Source of the DNA: JBGQAS01 sp963699305
Lineage (GTDB): Bacteria > Chloroflexota > Anaerolineae > Anaerolineales > Anaerolineaceae
DNA length: 64,000 bases
Direction of reading: 5' to 3'
NCBI GenBank assembly: GCA_963699305.1
Contig: OY969431.1
Coordinates: forward strand, 1,736,001 to 1,800,000
Shown: in pieces, positions 1 to 8,865 of the stretch
Layout: every line of letters begins with the position of its first letter
Numbering within the stretch: position 1 is the stretch's first letter
The notes under the pieces: model-generated
Seen by the model: only the letters and a program-made list of their open reading frames with translations
What the model was told of the DNA's origin: nothing
Databases searched by the model: none
Made by a program: the position numbers and the translations under genes

Positions 1-627
1 ACCCTTGATATCCGCATCCACGGTATCACCGATCATGATCGCACGTTCCACGGGCAATTTGAAATACGCAAGCGCTTTTTGGAACATGTCAGGATGTGGT
101 TTGCGCAAGCCTTCTTTGGCAGAAACAAGGGTTAGATCGAAATATTCATACAGACTGCCTTTTTCCATCAAACGGACGACGTTGTCGTAATCGGATGCGT
201 TGGATATGATGCACATGGCATAACCTTGAGCATCCAACTCCTTCAGAGTTGCCAGTGTGTCATCACCCAATTGCCAGTGCGATTCGTATACATTCAGCAT
301 TGTGTGAATGGCAATTTTTATATGCGCATCCGTAATATCATTCAAACCAACCTGTTCCAATGTTGACCTCAGGATGGAGTCCGTTGTGCGTTCATGTAGA
401 TCGACCACACGTTCATCAAATGCGCTGTTCTCGAGGTCGAATAACCTTTTTGCCAATGATTCCTTATCCACCCGGTAGCCTAAATTTGTCAATTGTTGGA
501 ACAATGCCTCATCTGCGATGGGTTTGATCCGGACAAATTCGCTATCAAAATACAATAATGTGGCGCCAAGGTCGAATAGCAAAAGGTCAAATTTACGCTT
601 GATATTTCTTTTGGTATTTCGAGTCAT
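1..627 (-). CDS. HAD-superfamily hydrolase, C-terminus beyond window
   Basis: Predicted cytoplasmic hydrolase of the haloacid dehalogenase superfamily, phosphatase-like, substrate unknown. It reads leftward from ATG at 627 and leaves the window, so 209 residues are visible. Motif I is FDLGATL with nucleophile Asp19. The second Asp of the usual DxD is Gly21, as in other FDLGGT-type members. A helical cap fills about residues 30-115, Ser142 in IISNAS is motif II, Lys171 or Lys176 in SAKEGLRKPHPD is motif III, and GDTVDAD at 200-206 is motif IV. It lies 58 bp downstream of the CoA-transferase pair on the same strand. Fold assignment is secure; function is not. Confidence 0.85.
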   Translation of the reverse strand, partial: MTRNTKRNIKRKFDLLLFDLGATLLYFDSEFVRIKPIADEALFQQLTNLGYRVDKESLAKRLFDLENSAFDERVVDLHERTTDSILRSTLEQVGLNDITDAHIKIAIHTMLNVYESHWQLGDDTLATLKELDAQGYAMCIISNASDYDNVVRLMEKGSLYEYFDLTLVSAKEGLRKPHPDMFQKALAYFKLPVERAIMIGDTVDADIKG

Positions 628-685
628 ACATTTTCCCCTAGTAGAGCATTTGTCATGCTTCTTTGACCATCATCTTGTGTTGAAG

Positions 686-1459
686 TTATCCACCTTTTAG
701 ATAAATCCCCTGAGGATCCAGATCGCGCAGGATCTGCAATTCATTTTCAGTGGGGATTTCTGTATCCTTAATTATCGCACATTTTTTGATATTCCAACCG
801 GTATTTGTTAGAATTTGTTCAAATGACACGCCGGGGTGCAGGGAGGATAGGACCATTTCTCCATTCTCATCCGGTTCCAGAATGCCAAGATCGGTTACAA
901 CTGCCAGAGGTCCTTTTCCACGAACACTGGTCTCCTCACGCTGCTTGCGACCTCCGAGAAAACCCATGGATGTTCCAAAATCCACCTTTTCAGGAAATCG
1001 TCGTTTCTGATGTGGGGTGATGATGTAACACCGATTTGCCCAAGCAGCAATTTCCTGAGAGCCCCCCGAGCCAGGCAGACGGACTTTAGGATGGGCATAC
1101 TCACCAATGACGGTTGCATTGATGTTCCCGAATTTATCGATCTGTGCTCCTCCTAAAAAGCCCACATCGACATTACCTCGCTGCAAGTAGAACGCAAAAA
1201 TATCGTACATGCTGCAAACGGCTGCAGCACCGCTCACCAGAGTTGGATCTCCAATGGATAAGGGTAAGCGTGATGGGCGTGCACCGATCACTCCTGCTTC
1301 GTAGATCATTTGGAGATTGGGAGCATGGGTGCGCATGGCAAGGTTGCATGCCAGGTTCGGTAATCCAACCCCAACGAATACACGTTCCCCATCCTTCAGC
1401 AGCCTTGCTGCGTTAACGCACATCAATTCGGCAGAAGAGTAATTGTTTGTCATCATCAT
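686..1459 (-). CDS. CoA-transferase subunit B (glutaconate/3-oxoacid type)
   Basis: Subunit B of a two-subunit CoA-transferase that moves CoA between an acyl-CoA and a free carboxylic acid; the acid cannot be read from the sequence. In glutaconate CoA-transferase the covalent intermediate forms on Glu54 of subunit B, and here YEAG also puts a Glu at residue 54. Glycine-rich turns GVGLPN (about 30) and FLGGAQ (about 101) fit the family. The length of 257 aa is normal. Three successive Met codons make the start uncertain by two residues. It follows subunit A after 9 bp, so the two are almost certainly one operon. IpdAB-like hydrolases are homologous; the retained Glu argues for transferase activity. 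Confidence 0.85.
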   Translation of the reverse strand: MMMTNNYSSAELMCVNAARLLKDGERVFVGVGLPNLACNLAMRTHAPNLQMIYEAGVIGARPSRLPLSIGDPTLVSGAAAVCSMYDIFAFYLQRGNVDVGFLGGAQIDKFGNINATVIGEYAHPKVRLPGSGGSQEIAAWANRCYIITPHQKRRFPEKVDFGTSMGFLGGRKQREETSVRGKGPLAVVTDLGILEPDENGEMVLSSLHPGVSFEQILTNTGWNIKKCAIIKDTEIPTENELQILRDLDPQGIYLKGG

Positions 1460-1468
1460 CCGTTTCTT

Positions 1469-2371
1469 CTAATATTCACCGTAATTAACGGGTGCGGCCA
1501 GACGGGGTTTCACTTTAAGACGATTATGGACTTCATCGCCAAGCTTTTTCCAATACGCGTTGCGGTCCTTGATCCCGTACACCCATTCCTGTAACCAAGC
1601 AGCGACTGTATCATTGTGCTCGCTGATCTTGTCCCAATCCAGGTAAAACGTATTGTCCCGATCGTAATAACCCTGTGTATATGAGGGATGCGCAGCGTAA
1701 GGGACATGACATACAGCGTCTACAATAAATTCGGGGATCAGAGTTCGATTGGGATCCGAACGAATAACGCTCTCATCTACTATCTCTTCAGCAGTCAGTA
1801 TCACATGTTTGGCAGCAAAAGCAGCCTCCTTTTGCTCGCCGATGATCCCCCAAATGTGGGAATTCCCTTTTTTATCACAACGCTGCACATGTACAATGGC
1901 AACATCCGGATTTAAAGCTGGCACAACAATGACTTCCTTCCCATGATAAGGATCCATCACGCGGCGGATATTTGGATTGTTTTTCTCAAGATCCGTAGCA
2001 GCGGTTGGATTCATCGGGATAAATGGCATACCGGTAGCCCCTGCTTGAAGGCGTGAGATCATGCCAAAATGGGAATATTCCTCGATGGTAATTGCACCAG
2101 TTTCAGCTGCGGATCGCACGATCCTTAATGAGCCAACTCCAGGATTCCCCATGTATGAAAAAATGACTTTATCTGCACATCCCGCTGCCACCATTTGATC
2201 GTAAATTAAATCGGGTGTCGCGCGAGCCAGAACCAACTTTTTTCGTCCCTGGCGGATGATCTCATGACCCGCGGCAAATGGGATCAGGTGTGTAAATCCC
2301 GCTGCGTATACACAATCGCCGTCATGCACAAATTGTTGGATCGCTTCCTGAAGTGAACAAACTTTGGTCAT
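1469..2371 (-). CDS. CoA-transferase subunit A
   Basis: Partner of the downstream B subunit. The 300-aa protein has the A-subunit fold, with a DGDCVYAAGFTHLIP segment near residue 16-30 and a conserved region around residues 145-190 (VIVVPALNPDVAIVHVQ, then SHIWGIIGE). A Shine-Dalgarno-like GAGGTG precedes ATG at 2371. The next gene upstream on this strand is the ABC exporter 150 bp away, so this pair probably has its own promoter. The enzyme would act in the cytoplasm in acid or amino-acid fermentation or degradation. Specificity (glutaconate, acetoacetate or another acid) is open. Confidence 0.85.
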   Translation of the reverse strand: MTKVCSLQEAIQQFVHDGDCVYAAGFTHLIPFAAGHEIIRQGRKKLVLARATPDLIYDQMVAAGCADKVIFSYMGNPGVGSLRIVRSAAETGAITIEEYSHFGMISRLQAGATGMPFIPMNPTAATDLEKNNPNIRRVMDPYHGKEVIVVPALNPDVAIVHVQRCDKKGNSHIWGIIGEQKEAAFAAKHVILTAEEIVDESVIRSDPNRTLIPEFIVDAVCHVPYAAHPSYTQGYYDRDNTFYLDWDKISEHNDTVAAWLQEWVYGIKDRNAYWKKLGDEVHNRLKVKPRLAAPVNYGEY

Positions 2372-2524
2372 AAAGACACCTCAACGGAATTCTCACAGAC
2401 ATAAAGGTTCGATTTCACTCCTCTGTAGTATAACGTAGCGGTAGTAAGCCGTCAAAGGAATGGTATTTAAAATCGGGCAGGTCGTCAATTCTTAATGGAA
2501 TTTGGAATCCGGCGTGAAAAAATT

Positions 2525-4348
2525 CTAATCCATGAACTGGCGTGCATAAAGGTCCGAATACAACCCTTTCCCTGCCAGCAATTTTTTATGGGTACCCTGC
2601 TCGACGATCCGACCTTGATCCACCACGTACACCCAATCCGCATTGCGCACTGTTGTTAATCGATGAGCAATGACGATGGCTGTTCGACCATGCAGCAATC
2701 GGGCTAAAGCATCCTGGATAAGAGCCTCTGTCAGCGTATCAATATTGGCAGTTGCCTCATCAAGGATGAGCACACGCGGGTTAGTCAATAAAGCACGCGC
2801 AATACTGAGCAACTGGCGTTGACCCTGTGATACATTTGCCCCTCCTTCCAACACACGGGTTTTGTACCCGTCAGGCATCTTATTGATAAATTCATGAGCA
2901 TTTGCCATACGGGCAGCCTCTTCCACCTGCTCGTTTGTTGCTTCGGGTGCTCCGTAGCGGATGTTATCCGCGATGGAGCGCGAGAACAAGAACGGATCCT
3001 GAGAAATTATCCGCACCTGTTTTCTCAATGATTCCTGAGTGGCATTTCGAACATCAATACCATCAATCGCTACAATTCCTTCCGTGGCATCATAGAACCG
3101 TGCAATCAAACTGGCAATGGTGGATTTTCCTGCCCCGGTTGGACCAACCAGTGCGACCGTTTTGCCCGGGGGTATTTCCAGGTTAATGTCGTGCAAAACC
3201 ATCGGTGTGTCGGTACGGTAACGGAAATAAACATGCGATAGGGAAATCTTTCCATCTACTGTTTTTAGATCAATGGCATTCAGCCGATCTTCGATTTCGA
3301 TCGGAGAATCCAGGAGTTTTATCACCTGTTCTCCACCCGCCATGGCAGATTGGAACGTTGTGTACATGCGGCTCAGTTCCTGGATTGGTTGGAAAAAGCG
3401 GGAAACATAGGTGAGAAAAGCCACCATCACACCCAGGGTGACCTGCTCGGATAGGACGTAATGCCCGCCAAACCAAAGCACGATCACTGTAGCCACCATA
3501 CCTAAAAATTCAATACCGGGCAAAAAAACGAAAGATAAAGACATGGCTTTGATATAAGCATTGCGATTTTCCCTGTTTACATGGTCAAAACGTGCCTGCG
3601 ACGATTTCTCCTGCGTGAAGGCTTGAATGGCGCGCATCCCGTTGATATCTTCCGCCAAATCTCCAACGACAGCAGCAACTTTGGATCGGGTGTCTCGAAA
3701 AGCGGTCCTTGCCTGGCGGGAGAACAGCCAGGTGGCAAAGAACATAAACGGTAAAACGGTAAAAGTCAATAACGCCAACTTCGGGCTCATTGTTAACATG
3801 ACGACAATGATCCCGATCAGAACCACCATGTCGCCCAACAGTGTGATCACTCCCTGGGATAGCAATTCGTTGATTTCAGCCACATCATTGATCACGCGTG
3901 AAACGGTGACGCCCACAAAGCGGCGATCATGATAACCCAATTGCAACCTCTGAAGATGGTTGAACAGGTCACCGCGCATCTTCGCTAAAACCCGCTTCCC
4001 CACCCAGGACAGTAAATATTGCTGCCCCGAACTTACAAGAAATAACCCTATGAACGTTCCAGCAATCAGCAAAGCAATTCCAATCAACCCTTGTAAGTTC
4101 TTGGGGGTAATATACTGATCAATGGCAATTTTTATCAGGTAGGGGGAAAGCAACGTAAACCCCGATTCAAGCAGTGTCAACAGCAAAGCAAAGAGCATTT
4201 TCCAGCGGTGAGGTCGCAGGAAAGCCAGCATACGTCCAACCACTTTCGGGTTATACACTTCTCCACCTTGCTGATTGGTACTCCCAAAATGATCCAGCGC
4301 AGAACGCGGTCCCATACCCGGAGTAGCAGGTCCGATGGAAAAACTCAT
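2525..4348 (-). CDS. ABC exporter subunit (TMD-NBD), canonical ATPase site
   Basis: Half of a type IV (multidrug or lipid type) ABC exporter. Its 607 aa carry six predicted membrane helices (about 50-345) and a nucleotide-binding domain with Walker A GPTGAGKST (402-410), signature VSQGQ (506-510), Walker B LILDE with catalytic Glu531, and H-loop His562. The N-terminal 30 residues are Gly/Pro-rich and presumably cytoplasmic. Its start overlaps the 3' end of the upstream exporter subunit by 4 bp, so translation is coupled and the two should form a heterodimer in the membrane. The substrate is unknown. Confidence 0.92.
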   Translation of the reverse strand: MSFSIGPATPGMGPRSALDHFGSTNQQGGEVYNPKVVGRMLAFLRPHRWKMLFALLLTLLESGFTLLSPYLIKIAIDQYITPKNLQGLIGIALLIAGTFIGLFLVSSGQQYLLSWVGKRVLAKMRGDLFNHLQRLQLGYHDRRFVGVTVSRVINDVAEINELLSQGVITLLGDMVVLIGIIVVMLTMSPKLALLTFTVLPFMFFATWLFSRQARTAFRDTRSKVAAVVGDLAEDINGMRAIQAFTQEKSSQARFDHVNRENRNAYIKAMSLSFVFLPGIEFLGMVATVIVLWFGGHYVLSEQVTLGVMVAFLTYVSRFFQPIQELSRMYTTFQSAMAGGEQVIKLLDSPIEIEDRLNAIDLKTVDGKISLSHVYFRYRTDTPMVLHDINLEIPPGKTVALVGPTGAGKSTIASLIARFYDATEGIVAIDGIDVRNATQESLRKQVRIISQDPFLFSRSIADNIRYGAPEATNEQVEEAARMANAHEFINKMPDGYKTRVLEGGANVSQGQRQLLSIARALLTNPRVLILDEATANIDTLTEALIQDALARLLHGRTAIVIAHRLTTVRNADWVYVVDQGRIVEQGTHKKLLAGKGLYSDLYARQFMD

Positions 4349-6137
4349 GACTGCACCTCCTGCTTTTTAAGTTGCTGGTTATAGATCGACCGGTACATGT
4401 GGGAAGTGCTCAAGAGTGACTCATGCGTGCCCTGTGCAGCAATCCGCCCTGCCTCAAGTACGAGAATGAAATCAGCATTCCTTACGGTGCTAAGCCGATG
4501 CGCAATGACAAAGGTAGTGCGTCCATGAATAAGCTTTGCCAACGCTTCCTGAATCAGGTTCTCTGTTTCTGTATCCACCGATGCTGTGGCATCATCCAGG
4601 ATTAGGATGCGTGGATCGAGAAGAATTGCTCTCGCTATTGCCAGTCGTTGCTTTTGACCTCCTGAAAGTGTTGTACCGCGTTCACCAACGGGTGTATTGT
4701 ATCCATCCGGAAACTGCAAAATAAAATCATGCGCCTGGGCAGTTTTAGCTGCATTGACGATTTCTTCATCGGATGCTGTATTGCTGCCAAATGCAATGTT
4801 TTCACGGATCGTTGTGGCAAATAGGACCGTTTCCTGCAGAACAATGCCAATCTGATTCCTGAGAGATTGCAATGTCACCCGATGAATATCGATGCCATCG
4901 ATGAGGATCTTTCCGGAAGAAGGGTCGTAAAAACGAGGGATTAGATTGATGATGGATGTTTTTCCTGAACCCGTTGAACCGAGCAAGGCAACCGTTTGAC
5001 CGGGTTGGATATCAAAGTTGATCTCTCGCAAGATTTTGCGCTTCCCATAATTGAAAGATATATTATCAAAACACACGTGTCCTTGAATTTTCCCCAATGG
5101 TTTCGCGCCAGACTCATCTTTAACTTCCGAAACCGTATCAAGAATATCAAAAATTCGCTCTGCGGATGACCCTGCAATCGCTACCGCAGGAATGATAAGA
5201 CCCAGCCGGCGAACAGGTTCGATTAACTGACCCAGGTAGGTGATAAATGCAATCACTAATCCAATGGTGATATTTCCTTTGATGACCTGGATTCCGCCAT
5301 ATAAAATTATGGCGACCGTACCCATATTGGCAATTAAGAATAGCAATGGCACATTGAATGACTCCATACGAGAGGAGCGAATCGATAAATCGAGCCACCG
5401 ATTATTCTCCTTTCCAAATCGTTCGATCTCTGCTTTCTCCTGGGCATAAGCTTTTACCACTTTACTTCCGCGTAAATTCTGTTCAACCGCAGTGGTCAAA
5501 GTAGCCAGTTGTTTTTGCACCAACAGCGAAAGGGGGCGAAACCTGGAACCAAAATGCAACGCCTGATATACCAGAAAAGGCATTGTGATAATCACCATTA
5601 ATGCCAATCGATAATCCATGATCAACATGATGATCATCGTGACGATCAGCATCAAGATTCCATCCAATAAACGGATTGTAGCCCGCCCGGTCAAAAAGCG
5701 TACTCGCTCCACATCCTGTACTGCCCGTGAAAGCAACTCGCCTGTTTCACTTTGATCGTGGAATGAAAAAGATAGTTGGGTTAGTTTTTTCTGGATCGCT
5801 TTGCGGATATCGAATGCAACATTCTGGGAAGCTGTTTCACTCAATATTCCTTGATAATAATTAAAGACACCTTTAAAATTGTCAAAGCAAGTAAAGCCAA
5901 GACCGCCCAAACAAGGATATTGGGTTGTTTTCCGTCGATTCCCGTATCAATGGTCCAGCGGATGAATTGTGGGATCAATGCATTTAAAGCCAGGATTCCC
6001 AGTAACGAAGCATAAGCTCCAGCCGTGTGCTTCCAGTACGGACTAAGGTAACCATATACACGCAGGAGCACTTGAATTAGTGGTGTGGCAGTTGTCAACC
6101 GCGGTGTGGGAGTTTCAGATTTCGACGTCGAAGACAA
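4345..6137 (-). CDS. ABC exporter subunit with degenerate ATPase site; frame break at 5871-5877
   Basis: Partner of the next exporter gene. The reading frame from TTG at 6137 (preceded by GGAGGAGG) encodes the first membrane helices and stops at 5841; the rest continues in another frame. The join TILK/GVFNYYQ needs one extra base and falls on TTTAAAG, a canonical -1 slippery heptamer. The repaired protein has about 597 aa, six helices, Walker A GSTGSGKTS, signature LSGGQ and Walker B ILILDD, so the catalytic Glu is Asp. Such a degenerate site in one subunit is typical of heterodimeric exporters like TM287/288 and BmrCD. Either a 1-base sequencing loss or programmed frameshifting explains the break. 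Confidence 0.85.
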
Positions 6138-6262
6138 TCCTTTTCCTCCTCCAGGAGATTCAATCATATTCGGAATCATGTAAAGCCATGGACAATTAAT
6201 TGTATCTTGATTTTGGTCGTTGAAAATTATCAGGCGCTTAATTTGACCTCCTGCCTCAGGGT

Positions 6263-6268
6263 TATAAT
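6263..6268 (+). promoter_or_regulatory. -10 box (TATAAT) of gatC, leaderless arrangement
   Basis: TATAAT ends exactly 6 bases before the gatC ATG, so transcription would start at or next to the start codon. No Shine-Dalgarno sequence is visible. TTGACC at 6243-6248 is too close (14 bp) for an ideal -35. Confidence 0.5.
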
Positions 6269-6274
6269 ACCAAT

Positions 6275-6571
6275 ATGCCATTATCAATAAAAGAAGTCAG
6301 GCACATTGCCAGGTTAGCCCGGTTGGAACTGACCCCGGAGGAAGAAGAAAGATATCGTCTTCAACTTTCGGATATTTTGGACTATTTTCACAAATTACAA
6401 CAATTGAAAATATCGGATGAAACCGTAAATTCATCTCTCATCATGCCTGCTGCGATTCGTCCGGACGAGATCCAACGAGGATTAAGTACCAACGAAGTCC
6501 TTCAAAATACAGCACTTCAGGAAGAGAATCAATTCAAAGTCCCATCCGTTTTCGGAGAGCAGGATGAATGA
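6275..6571 (+). CDS. gatC: Asp/Glu-tRNA amidotransferase subunit C
   Basis: Small subunit of GatCAB, which converts misacylated Glu-tRNA(Gln) and Asp-tRNA(Asn) to Gln- and Asn-tRNA. GatC wraps around and stabilises GatA. The 98 aa show the family start LSIKEVRHIARLARLELTPEE, a segment DILDYFHKLQQL near residue 40, and the acidic VPSVFGEQDE end. The stop overlaps the gatA start by 8 bp. A TATAAT box ends 6 bp before the ATG, suggesting a leaderless message. gatB is not in the window. Confidence 0.95.
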   Translation: MPLSIKEVRHIARLARLELTPEEEERYRLQLSDILDYFHKLQQLKISDETVNSSLIMPAAIRPDEIQRGLSTNEVLQNTALQEENQFKVPSVFGEQDE

Positions 6572-8033
6572 CCTGACCGAATTAACGGTCACTCAAAGCT
6601 TGCGTTTGCTTTGTGAAAAGAAGGTCAGCAGTACCGAACTAACGCAGGCCTGTATTCACCATATTGACACTCTCGAACCTCGTTTGCATGCGTTCATCAC
6701 AAGAACAACGAAAATGGCATTGGTTCAAGCCAGATCAGCCGATGATGTGCGCACAAAATCTACCCATACTTCTAATCTGCCCGTCCTGTTGGGACTCCCG
6801 CTCGCCATTAAAGATCTACTTTGTCTGAAAGATTTCCCCTGCACCAGCGGTTCGAAGATCCTGGAGAATTTCATACCCCCGTACAATGCCACCACGGTTC
6901 AACGTTTACTCGATGCTGGTGTCGTTGTGGTAGGCAAGACCAACACCGACGAATTCGCCATGGGCTCTTCAACTGAAAATTCGGCATACGGGGTCACACA
7001 TAATCCGTGGAATGAGCAACGTGTGCCGGGAGGTTCCTCGGGTGGTTCTGCTGCTGCGGTGGCTGCCAGATTGATCCCCGCTGCCACCGGCACCGATACG
7101 GGAGGCAGCATTCGTCAACCTGCCAGTTTTTGCGGAGTCACGGGCATTAAACCAACCTACGGCAGGACGTCCCGCTATGGACTGATCGCATACGGCTCCT
7201 CTTTGGATTCTGTGGGAGCTTTTGCCCGAACTGCGGAAGATGTTGCACTGCTGTTTGAAATCATGGCTGGTCACGATCCGCTGGACGCCACTTCCAGCCA
7301 CCTGCCTGTACCAAGCATCCGCTTCCAACCGGAACCCGACCTGCATGGGTTAACCATCGGGTTACCGGACGAATATTTCATCAAGGGAATCCAACCGGAT
7401 GTGGAGATATCCGTCAAACGTGCTGTCCAACAGATGGAAAAACTCGGTGCCATCGTCAAACAGATTTCACTTCCGCATACCGAATACGCTCTCCCGGTGT
7501 ATTACATCATTGCCCCGGCGGAAGCCAGCGCCAACCTCGCCCGTTTCGACGGCGTCCGTTTTGGTCCACGCGCCGAGACAAAAAACGTTCAAGAAATGTA
7601 TATGAAAACCCGCGGTCAATTCTTCGGTTCCGAGGTCAAACGCCGTATCATGCTGGGCACCTACGCGCTCTCCTCTGGCTATTATGATGCCTACTACAAC
7701 CAGGCGCAGAAGGTCCGCAGGTTGATCCAGCAGGATTTTGAAAAAGCCTTCCTGGAAGTCGATGTTATCGCCACCCCCATTGCACCAACAACAGCATTCA
7801 AACTCGGCGAACATACCGAGGATCCATTGGCAATGTACCTTGAGGATGTATTCACCCTGCCTGCAAACCTTGCCGGAGTGCCCGGATTGGCGTTTCCGGT
7901 TGGCTTTGATGCTACCAACCTCCCGATAGGTATGCAGTTGATGGGCAAACACTTTGATGAACCCACACTTTTTAAGACTGCACACGCCTACCAGCAGGTT
8001 ACTCAACACCACCTCCAAAAACCTTCCCTGTAA
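6564..8033 (+). CDS. gatA: Asp/Glu-tRNA amidotransferase subunit A (amidase)
   Basis: Glutaminase subunit of GatCAB; it releases ammonia from glutamine for transamidation of the misacylated tRNA. It belongs to the amidase-signature family. The Ser-cisSer-Lys triad is Lys83 (LAIKDLL), Ser158 (PGGSSGGS) and Ser182 (DTGGSIRQP), each four residues later than in the well-known S. aureus enzyme (79/154/178). The 489-aa length is usual. It overlaps gatC and is translationally coupled to it. The reading frame is intact. Confidence 0.96.
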   Translation: MNDLTELTVTQSLRLLCEKKVSSTELTQACIHHIDTLEPRLHAFITRTTKMALVQARSADDVRTKSTHTSNLPVLLGLPLAIKDLLCLKDFPCTSGSKILENFIPPYNATTVQRLLDAGVVVVGKTNTDEFAMGSSTENSAYGVTHNPWNEQRVPGGSSGGSAAAVAARLIPAATGTDTGGSIRQPASFCGVTGIKPTYGRTSRYGLIAYGSSLDSVGAFARTAEDVALLFEIMAGHDPLDATSSHLPVPSIRFQPEPDLHGLTIGLPDEYFIKGIQPDVEISVKRAVQQMEKLGAIVKQISLPHTEYALPVYYIIAPAEASANLARFDGVRFGPRAETKNVQEMYMKTRGQFFGSEVKRRIMLGTYALSSGYYDAYYNQAQKVRRLIQQDFEKAFLEVDVIATPIAPTTAFKLGEHTEDPLAMYLEDVFTLPANLAGVPGLAFPVGFDATNLPIGMQLMGKHFDEPTLFKTAHAYQQVTQHHLQKPSL

Positions 8034-8087
8034 AACCTCAATTGCGTTTTTCCGTATATCCTTAATGGAATCACTTGGAGGATTACC

Positions 8088-8528
8088 ATGTCTCAAAACA
8101 CAACTGTCATCGAAAAAAAACCATCCGGTCCGGGATGCCTTCTACGGGCGATCTGGTTTTATTTCATTGGTTTGCCCATTGGACTGCCGTGGACGTTAAT
8201 CGCATGGGTGTTTATGATCACTATCGTCGGATTGCCGGTGGGATTATGGATGATCAACCGCCTGCCTCAAATTGTCACCTTGAAATCCAAAAAATATCAG
8301 ACCGTGGTAACGACCAACGAAGGTCAAACGCATGTTGCGTATCGCGACGTTCCTCAAAGACCATTTCTCATCAGGGCACTTTACTTTATCCTGATCGGTT
8401 TTTGGTTCAGCCTGGTATGGCTGATTCTTGCCTGGGTGTTAGCACTAGTCACTCTGGGTTTTGGTCTACCGCTGGCATTTTGGATGTTTGACCAGGCAGC
8501 AACTGTAACAACTCTTGCCAGACATTAA
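8088..8528 (+). CDS. YccF-domain inner-membrane protein
   Basis: 146-aa membrane protein made of two copies of the short YccF unit, roughly residues 12-65 and 85-143. Each has a hydrophobic hairpin followed by a GLPVGLWMINRLPQ- or GLPLAFWMFDQA-like exit. The family is widespread, of unknown biochemical role, and sits in the cytoplasmic membrane. A strong GGAGG precedes the ATG. It lies 54 bp after gatA and 23 bp before the zinc-ribbon gene, so it may be co-transcribed with either. Confidence 0.8.
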   Translation: MSQNTTVIEKKPSGPGCLLRAIWFYFIGLPIGLPWTLIAWVFMITIVGLPVGLWMINRLPQIVTLKSKKYQTVVTTNEGQTHVAYRDVPQRPFLIRALYFILIGFWFSLVWLILAWVLALVTLGFGLPLAFWMFDQAATVTTLARH

Positions 8529-8551
8529 TAACTTGGAATAAGGAGAATTAA

Positions 8552-8794
8552 ATGGAAAATATTGATTCAATTCTTGCTCAAAAATTTACGTGCAGCCACT
8601 GCGGTCAGCATGGAGCCCATGTCGAGCGTTTGGCGATGTCGGGAACTGGAATCTCGCGTCTCCTGGAGATTCAAGCATACCGTTATGCTTTCGTCTCTTG
8701 TAACAATTGCGGTTTCACCGAAGTCTATAATCTGAAAATGCTTGAAGGCAAGGATGATCTCGGAACATTCCTCGAAGTACTTTTTTCTAATTAA
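8552..8794 (+). CDS. Zinc-ribbon protein (YpzJ-like)
   Basis: 80-aa protein with two CxxC pairs (Cys14/Cys17 and Cys50/Cys53) separated by a beta-rich segment, the layout of the small zinc-ribbon family annotated as nucleic-acid binding (YpzJ type). The N-terminal knuckle is FTCSHCG and the second is VSCNNCGF. GGAG precedes the ATG. A terminator hairpin follows 18 bp after the stop. Target and role are unknown. Confidence 0.8.
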   Translation: MENIDSILAQKFTCSHCGQHGAHVERLAMSGTGISRLLEIQAYRYAFVSCNNCGFTEVYNLKMLEGKDDLGTFLEVLFSN

Positions 8795-8811
8795 AAAACC
8801 TTCTGCATGAT

Positions 8812-8845
8812 AAAATTCACTTGTCCCAAAAACAAGTGAATTTTT
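8812..8845 (+). terminator. Rho-independent terminator
   Basis: Perfect 13-bp stem AAAATTCACTTGT / ACAAGTGAATTTT with a 7-base loop, running into five T. It ends the zinc-ribbon transcript and lies just before the M3 peptidase start. Confidence 0.75.
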
Positions 8846-8865
8846 AATTAGAAAGGGTTGTGCTT

